A stretch of 64,000 bases of DNA from Cunninghamia lanceolata (GCA_027924645.1 BSBN01000252.1:744001-808000), one strand, 5' to 3'; positions 46,691-58,275 are shown, numbered from the stretch's first letter. Notes: generated by a model not told the origin, from the letters alone. Translations and numbers: made by a program.

Positions 46691-48510
46691 CTGATCTACT
46701 CCTGAAGTTAGGCTACCTCTGCTCTGCTGGCATAGCCCAATAGTATAAGCCCCTATAATACTCCACCTCACCCTGTACTCTCCACAGCTCTACTTGTACT
46801 TGTGTCAACTGTGTGGCCAAATACATCGTAGCCCCATCTATACCCAATGCAACCACTGCTCTATCCTGCTCACTAGTCATCCCCTGTAGCTACTGCACAA
46901 CTGTATCCCTCTCTGTCTATAAACCATCTCTTTCAGCCCTCATCGCCTGCATCTATTGTATAGTAGTATCTCACTCAACTCTCATCATCTGCTCACTCTG
47001 CCTAGCTGTATCTCTCTCTCTTGTCACCCTAGCAAGTGCACTGTCATCCTGCCCATCCCCAGCCTACACTCTAACCTATAATTAAGCCTAGTATGTCTGA
47101 GCCTGAGCCTTAGCATGTCGTAAGCCAATCACTGCTTGGTGTCTATCCAACTCCACTCTCCTCAACCTCATCTGAGCCTGTTGCCTCCATCTCCTCTCCT
47201 CTCTAATCCTCCTCCACAACTACTAAATCCCCACATCATCACCTCCTAATATCTGTCCCTAAGGCTGTACAAGTATCTGAGGTTGTCCCTGCACCTGTAT
47301 CCCTGGCATTGCCGGTACAACAGCCTACACTGGTGGAACCCGTTGTTGCCTCCTCCTGACTGGTCTCTCCATCCCTATCTCTCCTATCTCTCCAACCTGC
47401 GTTAGCCACGTCGGTCTCACTGTCACCCAGTATGCATCATAATCTGGTAGCATGCCTGGATCTGTAGGACCCTATCCCCACTACCATACAACTGGTTGTA
47501 GCCCCTCTCTCTTTGCCAAAACCGTGTCAACCACTACCTCTGGCCCCCAATCAAACACCTCCTGTCGAGTCCTCCCAAAAATGGCATCACCAACTGGTAC
47601 TGCCTGTGGTAACCCAAACTATCTCAAAACCCTCTCAGGCAAATAGCGCTCTATAATATATATCCCACGTCCAAAAATATATCTTGTCTGCCTAGCATAG
47701 ATAAGCTCAGTATCCTCCTCATCCCATCTCTCACATCCCAGCCATGGCCTCCATATAAATCTATCTACCTCATCCAACATCCTCTAACAGTACACTAGTC
47801 CTCTGCGCTACCAGTATGTCAAAGCTCCTCTATACATCCTAGCATAACCACCCATCCCTCTGGTCTCGTCAATGGAATATGCTCATATGCCCACACATGC
47901 AAAACTGTAACTCCCGCAGACATACTAGCCCCGAACATATATGCACAATCATGCAGGAAATGATAGAGCTATCCAAGAACACACTCCGCCCATGCATATC
48001 TCGTCCCATAGGAGAACATCCCCTCCATCACTGTCCCCCATCCTACTAGAAACCCTCTCGCTCATCTGTCTCCAACTACCCATCTAGTAATCGCTACTAC
48101 CACTCACTGCAGTCTGTCACATAACTCCTCCATCCTCGTCATAGGAATCTCTGAGCCCTCTACTCCAATGTCTGGTGTCTCGAACAATCTCCTGAATGCA
48201 ACTGGACCCATATCAGGATCATAATCTAATTGGTCCCCATCAATAGGAATACGCAGAAACTGGAACACATCCTCTAGTGTGATCGTAGCCTCTCCTGTCG
48301 GCAACAAGAAAGAACTATGCTCACTCATCTATCGCTCCACCATCACTGTCATCAATCCTCAATGTGCCTGCACTGGTTCCAATCTAGACACATGCTCTAA
48401 TTTGAGGATCTCTAACACTAGCCACTCCTCTGCATCCAACGATCTCACCAACCGCAAATCCCTAGGATGTGGCTCTCATGATAACAAAGGCGGTAGTATA
48501 TCCTGCATCA
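46691..48510 (-). pseudogene. Element D antisense ORF, plant mobile domain-like
   Basis: Read on the minus strand. 'HPRDLRLVRSLDAEEWLVLE' (about 48475 downward), then in the same frame, past a TGA and a TAG, 'MSEHSSFLLPTGEATITLED' and 'VFQFLRIPIDGDQ' (ORF 48104-48328). The pattern 'F.LP.GE.TITLEDV..L..P.DG' is the signature of the plant mobile domain (PMD, PF10536 family), known from retroelements and from host MAIN/MAIL-type proteins. Further fragments continue to about 46.7 kb with many stops. Its direction is opposite to gag-pol. Antisense ORFs in this position are known from Grande-type Tat elements. Confidence 0.65.
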
Positions 48511-48589
48511 TTTCACTCATCATGTCAGTCCCTTGCGCTACATACAACTGCTATAAAACTAGATCATTTCCTGCTATACCTGCTTCTAT

Positions 48590-49030
48590 CTACTGTAAGT
48601 GACTCATTTTTCTATATGCGCTTATCTGCTAATTGCATGCGACCTATTTTCCTACATGCGCTTATTTCTCGCTCATATGTGACCTAATTTTCCTATGCGA
48701 CTGCTTATTGACCAAGTGTGAGCTATATTTCTATATGTGTATACCTTTTGCCTCTAAGCGATCTCTATCCTATAAGCGAGCATATTTTCTTTACAAGCGA
48801 GCTAAATCTATATCTGCGCCTACTTTTAGCCCATAAGCGACTTGATTTTATCTATATGCGCATTTTGCCTATATTTGCCTACGCCGACTGGAAGTGACCT
48901 ATTGTCCCATACATGACCAAGCCGTGCCTATAAGCAACATCAACTACCTTAAGTGACTTTTTTTTCTTCCTAAGTGACCTAAACTGCCTATCCTAAAACC
49001 TAGTCGCTTATGGTGACATGTGTGCATTTA
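48590..49030 (-). repeat. Motif array upstream of the antisense ORF
   Basis: About 15 variants of a motif that on the minus strand reads GTCGCTTATGGGC, GCTCGCTTGTAAAG, GATCGCTTAGAGGC and similar. It is the same motif as in the sense leader of D (34.3-34.8 and 35.7-36.1 kb), in the same orientation relative to the ORF it precedes. Confidence 0.6.
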
Positions 49031-49530
49031 TGACGCTTCTAGCCTATCAAAATCATGCTTTTAACAAAAGTTTTGATACATACCAGTATGCCTACTCCCT
49101 CTGGTCATCCATGTGTCCTAACTCGCTCGGCACGATGATCTCTACATGGAATCACCGTCCTGATAGCTCTCCAACTCTTGTCGCACAACAACTCTAAGGA
49201 GCTCTGGATCTCTATAGCTTTCTGAACACAACTGAGCACAAATGAGCCTCTTTGCCCTTGAAGGACCTACTTATAGCCTCTATCCAAACCCTAATTTGCC
49301 AAAGCCTATTTTCTTCTGCATCATCCCATTTTTCTCCCACCCAACCCCCTATTTTCTTTGTGTCAACCCTGTTTCCTAGCTTTTCCTTTTATTGCAAGCC
49401 AACCCAACCCTTCCTAGTTAACCTAGGTTACCTCTTGAGGGGGCATCTTCCGTCAGTTACACTGGAGCATAACCTTGTTTATCAAGTAAATTATCATATC
49501 TTCTTTGACACAACGCTCTAATGAACATTG

Positions 49531-49548
49531 TATCAAAGAGGGGCAAAA
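49531..49548 (+). other. Element D polypurine tract
   Basis: TATCAAAGAGGGGCAAAA immediately before the 3' LTR. Confidence 0.85.
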
Positions 49549-50408
49549 TGTAGACACCCAAAATTGACTCATTATCATTAGCATTCAAATATTACATCAT
49601 CCATTATCTGCATTTGTCTAACACACTTGAGAAATATCCCTAACACATCTATTTCTTCTATTAATAAAATAAATTTATATTTATTTAATTAATTCATTAG
49701 CTATTTCCTCTAAGCTATAATTAAACAATCTTTCATTATTTAATTATCTTCATTCTTCTATTTTAATTGAATAAATTTTATTTATTTAATTAAAATTCCT
49801 TTCATAAGCCCACTTCCCAATTAATTAAATAAATTTTATTTATTTAATTAATTCCTCTTATCATTATCTCATGAGCCGACATGTGTGCCTCTTTCATTTA
49901 AAAAAGATAAGTGGTACTACATCTTTTATTTAATATCTTTCACATGTAGTACTTTTTATGTACACGATCACACATAAGCCTTGTCTTCTCTCCACTTATC
50001 ATCTTCGCATTCACCTATGTCTATCATTTAATCTTAGCCATTCACATAGCCACCAAATCTCCACCGTTGATTGTTTTTGGTTGAGTTCTATATAAACACC
50101 CTCTCATTTCATACTACGGAGATCCAACATTCATATAGCGTCTACATTATCATCCTGAGCATATTGAGTACTTTAGCATCCATATAGCATATTAGCTTTA
50201 TCATCCATCCATCATGGCAGCTTTTATCTTCATAATTGTTCATTGTTAAAGAAGCAATCCACATCATAAACAAGGAATCATACAATCTAGGTGATATTTT
50301 TCTTGAATGGCATGCTTTTGATTTCATTTGGATTAGATTCTTTGATGATGGTAGGGTTAGGTTTTCATGGTTATGCTTGATCTTATTAACCTGATTTTTT
50401 ACCTATCA
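49549..50408 (+). repeat. Element D 3' LTR
   Basis: Starts TGTAGACACCCAAAATTGAC and ends ACCTATCA, then CC and GCAGG. Confidence 0.9.
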
Positions 50409-50415
50409 CCGCAGG

Positions 50416-51040
50416 GAACAATAAGACAGTGTGTAGATTTTGAATCCTTGAAGAAAAAGATTGCTTGGACACGGGTCTTAGTGGTAATGTCCTCTAGAGT
50501 TGCAAACACAGAAACAATTTTGACAGTGATAATCAACATCTGAAGAGCTTCCAACATCTTGAAAAACATCTGGCATTAGACTTAGGCACTAGTGGAGGTG
50601 TCCGCATCTTTCGGGGCATAAATAGAAAATACAGGGAATATCAGTGTCGGAAGGAGATCAGGATTCCATACATAAAATAGTACCTTGGATAGGGGTGTTA
50701 TTAGAGGTGTCCCTGACTATTCCGCATTCTGAACTTCAAAAAACGGTCAGGTATTAATCTCTGCCTACTATCTTAGTCTACAAGGATTTGTCATAATTCA
50801 TCAATGTGCTTACTATTTTGCATAATTAGGGTTTTAAGAGTATTTGAACATTAAATTGAGATATTGATTGATAACATCTGAGCTTCCACATCGTTTCAAG
50901 TGACAGCCCAACCTATTAAGTGAATTCTCTTGCTTAGTAGAGATTCAACTTGGTTGATATGTCCTTGAATGGTTGTTGTGAAAGGAGGATCTAAATCTCA
51001 ACAAACCCCATCATCTCAACCCCTCTTTTCATACAAAAAA
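50416..51040 (+). repeat. Element C left LTR, piece 3
   Basis: Completes the left LTR; aligns with about 55320-55944. Followed by TTTTGGTGAACCTGTG (PBS at 51044), the same PBS as element A. Confidence 0.88.
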
Positions 51041-51872
51041 TTTTGGTGAACCTGTGTTTATTTAAATTTTTCACCTTGTTGAGTGTTGTACTCTAGATTT
51101 GCATTCATTCATTTTATTACATTTGAAAAATTACAAAAAAATTGAAATTTTTGAAATTTTTTAAAAAAATTGGCATCTTAGGCTTGCTTTTTGGCATAAT
51201 TTGAATTAATTGGAATTTAATTTCATTTAATTTATGTCATTTTCATTAGATCTAATTTAAATTTCAGAAATTCATCTTATTTTAATCAATTGCATTGCAT
51301 TTTCATGCTTAATTTGTTAAAAATTGCTTGAAATTGTGCATTTTTCATAAAAACCTAGTTTTGCATTAGCTAGGGTTTGTAGTTAAAATCTTGTTTTAGA
51401 TTTTACCACTATTTTAAAACACTCATTTAGGTCCGATTTCTAATTTTAGTGTTTCATCATAGTGTCTTTCTTGCAAAATTTCATGTCTAGGGTTTGAAAA
51501 TCTTGCATTTTCATTAGATTTTGGCTTATTTTGTATATAGAATTGCATTATAGGCGTGTTGTGAAGGATATTATTGAATTATTGGGTTGATATTGACCTT
51601 ATTATTCACTATCCCTCTTGAAATTCTTCACAACACCTATTCTCTTAGTGATTTGCATTGAAAATTTGAGAAAAAAGTTGAAAAATCAAGTATTTTAGGT
51701 CATATTCATGCATAGTTTTGCATTTGTTCCTTGCATAAGTTTTGAAAACCCTTCAAAATTTGATTTTACATTGATTTGAAAGCATATACACATGGCATAT
51801 TCATCTCATTGCTCTTTGGTATCTTTACATGCATAAATCACAAACTTTGAGAATCTCTACAAATTTCTGAAT
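51041..51872 (+). other. Element C leader
   Basis: AT-rich, no open frame; begins with the TGGTGAACCTG primer site and leads to the ATG at 51873. Confidence 0.7.
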
Positions 51873-52790
51873 ATGCATCCTCATGTCTTTACTCATGTAC
51901 AAACTATGTATCACAAGGATATATCTAAATGCTCTTCATTTGAAATCCTTGACTATGTATCTGATTTTAACAACTTCGTATCTCTCATCAATACATACCC
52001 ATGGGTAGTAGAAGATTTAATAAAACACGTTGAGAATGACAAGTGTGAAAGTTCTCTTAATGGTTTGGAATTAATAGATAACACATATGGTGATGATACT
52101 GACAATGATAATGATGATTATGATTCCATAAGTTATCCTACTTCTCCTATAACTGAATGTTCAAGAACCCTAGATGAGAAGACTATGGATAACTCTAGTA
52201 ATAATATAACACCTGAACCTTTTAACAACACTTTACCTTTTTTTCATTCCAATGCTCTCCCTGGCCAAGATGAAACATTAGTGGATGACATAATAATAAC
52301 ACAAGATTATTATGACTACGATGAAATAATTGGTTTGATAGAAGTGGATAAGGAAAAGTTTCATAACTCACCTCATCCACGTAGAGCTGGTATCTATGTT
52401 GAGGTTCCTCCCCCGTCATCCTTACAAGGATTGGGAGGTATTTATTGACAACAAAACATTTCATCAAGACCAATGAAATTTGAACATGGTGCTTCCTCCT
52501 CTAATGTGCAAACTCCTATGAAAAAACATAACAATGCCTTTGAATAAATAAACAGTAAGACAATAAGGAATAGACAAGCAAGAGAAAGGAGGAAGAGAAG
52601 ACAAGCTTTTGCCCAACGAAATGCAACTCAACAAGAAAATATTCAACCTAACATTGAAACAAACAACGAAGAGCTTAATGAAGATGAACTTAAAGATAAT
52701 GATAAGAGTTGGGCACTTGTCCCTTATGTCCCACTTTCTTCTAACATTCGAGAGTGGGAAGATGATGATTTGATCATCGAGAACCTGTAG
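51873..52790 (+). pseudogene. Element C single ORF, function unknown
   Basis: One frame of about 305 codons with internal stops at 52446 (TGA) and about 52548 (TAA), ending with TAG at 52788. Acidic, Asn/Asp-rich middle ('DDTDNDNDDYDS'). Then comes 'NNTLPFFHSNALP', shared with element A (NITLPALHSNTLP), and a basic helix 'RQARERRKRRQAFAQRN'. The end is acidic ('REWEDDDLIIENL'). It sits in the Gag position but lacks a capsid core, knuckle or enzyme motif. Homology with A suggests a family-specific protein, perhaps a nucleic-acid-binding Gag substitute (speculative). Confidence 0.55.
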
Positions 52791-54565
52791 TTTGGTTGTC
52801 CCTACAGGGAAGTATTTCTAACCCTTTACCTCCGCATTGTGTTTCCCCCATGATGTGTTATGTGTTGTTTAGGCCTCCTAGGATGACCCTTGATACTCTT
52901 GTAAGGTCAAGGATACCGAGAGACCGCCTTTTTTGTGACCCTTCTTCTATTTGTATCATCATTCTTCTATATTGCCTCTCCTCTATTTTCATTGTTGAGT
53001 ATTGTGTCCTAGGGGCATAGCGTTACAGTTGGTGACCTGGGGGCACCCTCCTATGTGAAGACCCTAAGAAACTTGTTTCTCCTCTCTTGATTTATTGTTT
53101 ACCATCCTCTAGTGGTTCTATTTAGCTAGCGGATGATGAAAAACAAATAAGAATGATACAAACCACATGTCCCTTCAGCGAGTAAGAAAAAATACACCTA
53201 GTCCATACATGACGATGGGGTTGATATATATTATCCGATGATTGACTAGTAGAATCACTCCATGTGATATTTTGATGTTGTCTTATCACACTAACAAACC
53301 ATAACAATACTGCTGCTCCGTGCACTTTGTTTATCTTGGATCTTGCCTTGTTTATATTTAGTTATGGGATCTTTGCAGTATAGCCCCATGGTTATACTTG
53401 GGTTCTGAATCCATAGTATAACCTCAGCTTCTTGATGTGACGATGTTTATGCATTGCTTTTGATCATGTAATGTAGTTATTATCTTATGGAAAGATTTAT
53501 AACCTCTTCTTGCAAGATATTGTGTGTTTGTGGGAACATTCGGCGATCATAAAGTGCATGTCACTTCTGGGGGCATGGGCTTTGCGAGAGCTCGTGTTCC
53601 CTTGTGTGTTTTCTTCCTACCTTAACGTGTGTGATATCAGTACATGATATTAACCACCTTAAGGTGGGGGCATATATAAAGGTAAGTTGTTTGATGATTT
53701 TGATACTAACGAAGCATTTTTGTAAGCCCTCTGCGGAGGTGAGATGTTGTATCTCCAAGCGAGTGCACATCATTATTTTATATTGCAATGAGTAAACCAT
53801 CTGCGGAGGTGGGATATTGTGCATATCCTTTTTATTTTAAGCCCTCTACAAAGGTGGGGATGGTGTATTTCTCAAGGAGATTGCACATCCTATCATTTTC
53901 TAAAAGTCCTCCAAGCAGGCAGGGTTGGTGTATCCTCCCTTAAGGATGTCTTCGGTGATTGTTGTGGTGAAGCCCAATCATTGGTGTGTGCTTGTAATGT
54001 GCCTAAGATGTTAGTGAACCTAGAAATAGGATCCTTCCATCGCTTGTTTGTCATGTTTTCTCTGTGTCTTCCATGTGTGTGTGTATGGCGTGTTTATTCC
54101 CAAGCATAGTTTCAAGACTGGTGGCGATGAGCTTCTCCTATTCTTTGGGATTTGTATGGCATGTTTGTTCTCAAGTGTAGTTTCAAGACTGGTGGTGATG
54201 AGCTCCTCCTATACTCTGAGATTTGTATTGCGTGTCTATTTCCCTTTATGTAGTTTCAAGACTCGTGGCGATGAGCTCCTCCTGCATTTTGGGTTGTGTG
54301 TTTACTTTCCATGTACTTGCATTTGCATTCATATATATGAAAAAATGAAAAAAGAAATAATCATTGCATTCATTGTATTCATTGTGTTTTGTGTGTCTTC
54401 AATGTTGTCTTCTCCATGTTTTGCGTGACTGTAACTATCTTGTCTGTGTTTTGTGTGCCTATTACTGTCTTCAGTGTGTTTGGTGTGTCTGCACCATACT
54501 TGGCTTGTTTGTTGTGTTTTGACCGTACTTTAATGCATGTATTAGCCTTGTGTTTATACATACAT
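52791..54565 (+). other. Element C 3' non-coding region with repeats
   Basis: No protein family recognised. At 53720-53950 a unit around 'CCCTCTGCGGAGGTGGG' recurs about four times. At 54105-54295 a ~69-bp unit starting 'GTTTCAAGACTGGTGGCGAT' occurs three times. Short repeats also mark the equivalent region of A. Confidence 0.65.
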
Positions 54566-54581
54566 TAAAGTGGAGGCTAAA
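54566..54581 (+). other. Element C polypurine tract
   Basis: AAAGTGGAGGCTAAA just before the right LTR; nearly identical to the PPT of element A. Confidence 0.75.
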
Positions 54582-55944
54582 TGTTATGTCAGAAAATTTG
54601 CCCTTGGGGTCTTTTCCCTCTTAAGGTTTAGCTCCCAGGTCGTTAGAATGCATTATAAGCATCTTGCATGTTAACTATGAATCCCGATGGGAAAACCCCT
54701 GAGTGTTATGGCAAATAGGACCTAGGGGATGTCATTTAAATAGATCTTGACCAAAATTGGGAGGGTTGACTTGGGTGCTAGCATCCTAGTCCTGCCCTAT
54801 TTTGGGTCAGCCCTAAATTCAAATGTCAGTTTTATGACCGTTACTTAGGTCCTATGCCAACATCTCAAGTTTGAATTGTGAAATTCTTAGCGGGAATGTT
54901 TGTAGTTGCATATATAAGCATGTTTAGTGTTTCATTTGCAAACTAGATGGACATTCCGAACTTATGATCTTATGCTAAAGTGATTCAAGGCTTTCATTGT
55001 GTTGCAGAGCAATATTGTGTTGTTATTATGTTTGTTTATTGCAGATTTGACTCCATCTCCTCGTGGCATGAAAGAGCTTCTTCCTTCCATGAGGTCTACA
55101 TCTTTGAGGTGACATTTATTTGTGTTTCAATCATTTATCAATTTGTTTTTGCCTCCATCCCGCAGGGATACGCACTCTTTATCTAACAACAGTTTTCAAA
55201 AGACTTGAATGTCTCTCCGGGGTTTGACCGAGGCAAGCCTCTAAACACCACAACGCCCAACCACTCTCCTTGTGATTGCAGGTTACAAGTTTCACATCTT
55301 GATGGAGTGGAGTTGCAGGGAACAGTAAGACAGTGTGCAGATTCTGAATCTCTGAAGAAAAGGACTGCTTGGACACAGGTGTTAGTGGCAGTGTCCTCTG
55401 GAGTTGCAAACATAGAAACAATTTGGACAGTGATAATCAGCATCTGAAGAGCTTCCAACATCCTAAAAAACATCTAGCATTGGACTTGGGCACTAGTGGA
55501 GGTGTCCTCCACATCTTTCGGGGCAGAAACAGAAAATACAGGGAATATCAATGTCGGAAGGAGATCAGGTTTCGTACATAAAACAATACTTTGGACAGGG
55601 GCGTTAGTGGAGGTGTCCCCGACTATTCCACATTCTGAACTTCAAAAAATGGTCAGTTATTAATCTCTACCTACTATCTTAGTCTGCAACGATTTGTCAT
55701 AATTCATCAATGTGCTTACTATTTTGCATAATTAGGGTTTTAAGAGTATTTGAGCATTAAATTGAGATATTGATTGATAACATCTGAGCATCCACATTGT
55801 TCCAAGTGACAGCCCAATTAGGTGAATGCTCTCACTTAGTAGAGATTCAACTCACTTGATATGTTCTTGAATGTTTGTTGTGAAAGGAGTATCTAAATCC
55901 CAACAAACCCCATCATCATCAACCCCTTTTTTTCATATAAAACA
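54582..55944 (+). repeat. Element C right LTR (uninterrupted)
   Basis: 1363 bp, TGTTATGTCA...AAAACA, followed by target CCTCT. It preserves the unfilled sequences of the B site (GCAAATAGGACC, about 54713-54724) and the D site (GTTGCAGGGAACA, about 55313-55325). Confidence 0.92.
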
Positions 55945-55949
55945 CCTCT

Positions 55950-56130
55950 AATTAATTTAGCTACTTCTACTTGCATCTAGGGTTATACTATTTTTTCAAC
56001 ACCAAAATGACCCAATAATTTGGAGGTATGTGCCTCCCTCATAAGTATAAGATGTTCCTTTGGCACACATAGTTTTCCCAACCTATAAAGCAATCCTTCT
56101 ATTTGTTCTTTAAATGACTACAACCCAAAA
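55950..56130 (-). pseudogene. Element G: integrase zinc-finger half
   Basis: Minus strand reads 'GKLCVPKEHLILMREAHTSK' then 'LLGHFGVEKIV', the conserved His...His part of a Ty3/gypsy integrase N-terminus. The frame is cut by element C between this and the Cys-x-x-Cys part ('LCCTCKS') at 21.2 kb. Upstream pol of G is not found beyond 56130, where the F LTR begins. Confidence 0.65.
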
Positions 56131-58019
56131 TGTAACATCCACTCTAATATCATTAAATTAAATGACATAAACAGGAATAATTCCAATAATTTCCAATAAT
56201 AAAAATTAAGATTTCAAAAGAGATATTCATTAATACATATTACATCTGAGTAATCAAATCCAATAATCATTGGTCACATTTTTGGTGACTTACAAATTCT
56301 TTTATATAGAATATACAATTAAAAATTATGTCTTTTGTATCACAAGTCTTTGACAAATCCACTTTAAGAGTGAGAGCATCACTCTAGCGCTTTTCCTCCA
56401 AACACAGACTGATGGTTCCCAACACACCTTCCTTTTTGAAGTGACCCTTCCCTTCACGAGAGTATAGATAATGAGAATCAAACTAATTCAATATGCCATA
56501 TGAGAACTAGTCTGGTGTCCTAGTAGAAATAGTTGGTTGAGCAACTTCTAGTCTAGCTCTAGCTATGAACAACCCATCTAACTATTTGTGCAATTCAGGA
56601 ACATGGTGAACCGATAATGCAAGTAGGGATTTTGCATTACTTTGGCCAAAGTTTCATACAAATGAGTCGTATGTTTACACACTCCTTTCTCAACTCAGAG
56701 ACTAACATTCCTCTGACCTCTTAGGTCTAATGATTAACTCAGGGTTTATTATTTAATTATTCACTATACCTATCTAACTGGCTTTAAGTATTCATCTACC
56801 ACAGGTCAATTAAACAATTAATAAGGTAAGAGTTTGGGTGAGTTAAATATCTGCATTGAGCCCCTCTTTGCATCCTTGCAATCCTGGGTCTATGACAACC
56901 TATCAATCTGCTCAACGCCTAGTCAAACCTGATCACATACTTGAGATTAAAAATAGTTTTTATTTTCTAACATATGCATTGTTTGAAGCAAAAACATACA
57001 CAGTTTAATCCAGAAGCACTCTCTCTTGTTTGTCATTGTCAACCAAGGTTTTTATGTCTCCCCATCCTAGGAGTAAACTACCTTGTTTGTCGAACTTACC
57101 CAACTTATAACTTGTCGGGACACAAGTCATCTTGAATAGCTCAAGTGCTTCTTGACACATAGTGTTGACTTGATTTTAAGTTCTGATGCTATATTTAACT
57201 TTAAAGTCTTAATTTTTCAAGTTTTTCTCCCTTGAGGAAAATTGATCTTAAATGTTTACTTATTACTATTGAAAACACATTGATTGACAATGATACAACC
57301 ATTGTAAGGTGATGACCATCTTATCTATTATTCAGGTTAGACTCATGGCTATCTACTTCCGTAGAAACAACTATGTAAACATATCACCACTATCTTAGTA
57401 CAGACTACAGTTAAATTGTTGTTATCTTATGCGATTACATCTACCTTACTAGGTTGTTATTACATCACTCTTGTTTATAGCTTATACATAATGTTATTAG
57501 CTTGCTCAAGTGTTTGAATACTTACCAACCCTTGGTCTAATTCATAACTAACAAGCTTTGTTCCTTCTGGTAAAATCATTTCTAAAAGTATGCAAAGGAG
57601 TCAGCTTTCTACTGGCTTTAGGGAGAGCACATAGTTCACAGACACACTCCCAGATGCACAAAGGTGCTAAGATGTTATGTAACAGTTATAATATAGTAAT
57701 GACCTTGCATAGGCTCTCAAAAATAGTTAATCATGGTATTCTATAGAAATGATATGGTACCTCATCTTAGTCTCTAGCGTATCTACGTCACCAGTTAGGT
57801 ATAGCATAAGTAAATATGTATACTTATCATAAACTAATGCTTATGTAACAAGATAGGATGACATGGGTTTTACTCAGGTTTTAGATTCAACAATTGGGTG
57901 TCAGCCTTGCTTAGGCATTATTGATACATGATTATCAGCCCTACTCAAGTGTTTGAATAGTTGAGAGGGTGTAATGGCCTATATAGGCATTAACACATGC
58001 AATCGGGCATCGGCCTCTT

Positions 58020-58275
58020 ACAGGTGTTCCCAAATAGAAAAATAACTTTGGCCTCACATAGGCATAAATATATATAGTCAGTTTTAGCCTTACACAATTG
58101 TATAAAGAAATACTTCGTCCTTACACAGGTTGTATAAAGAAAGACTTCAGCCTTACACAGGCTTGACATATGATAAGGTTTTAGCCTAACACAAGTAGTA
58201 TAAAAGAAAGACTTTGGCCTTTAAAGTTTTGGCCTTACACAGGTAGTATAAAAGTAAAGGCTTCGGCCTCTTACA
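58020..58275. repeat. Short tandem family 'GGCCTTACACAGG'
   Basis: About seven degenerate copies of a 35-45 bp unit containing (C/T)GGCCTTACA(C)AGG and TATAAAGAAAGAC. Confidence 0.7.

Larger units (their letters stand above)
33458..50408 (+). mobile_element. Element D: Tat-lineage Ty3/gypsy retrotransposon with antisense ORF
   Basis: LTRs 33458-34235 and 49549-50408. GCAGG precedes the left LTR and is found again at 50411-50415, with two extra bases (CC) after the canonical CA end. The unfilled site is at about 55315-55325. It has Gag, CCHC knuckle, protease, G-patch, RT, degenerate RNase H, a second RNase H and integrase in that order. The second RNase H before integrase is the hallmark of the Tat lineage (Ogre/Retand/Grande relatives). 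A 2.3-kb leader and a 5.3-kb region between integrase and 3' LTR, with an antisense ORF, explain its 17-kb size. Scattered stops show it is no longer autonomous. Confidence 0.92.
21227..55949 (+). mobile_element. Element C with target duplication: non-autonomous LTR retrotransposon split by B and D
   Basis: Target duplication CCTCT at 21227-21231 and 55945-55949. The left LTR starts TGTTATGTCA at 21232 and is cut twice. Its pieces are 21232-21368, 32867-33457 and 50416-51040, together about 1353 bp. The right LTR is 54582-55944 (1363 bp). The internal part is 51041-54581. Without insertions C is about 6.3 kb. It carries one ORF (51873-52790) and no protease, RT or integrase. PBS and PPT match element A. 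It is inserted in the zinc-finger region of G integrase. Confidence 0.9.

Noticed and set aside
51873..52790. Element C ORF as a host acidic transcription factor
   Set aside because: It sits exactly between PBS and PPT of an LTR element and shares a motif with element A; no DNA-binding domain is recognisable.
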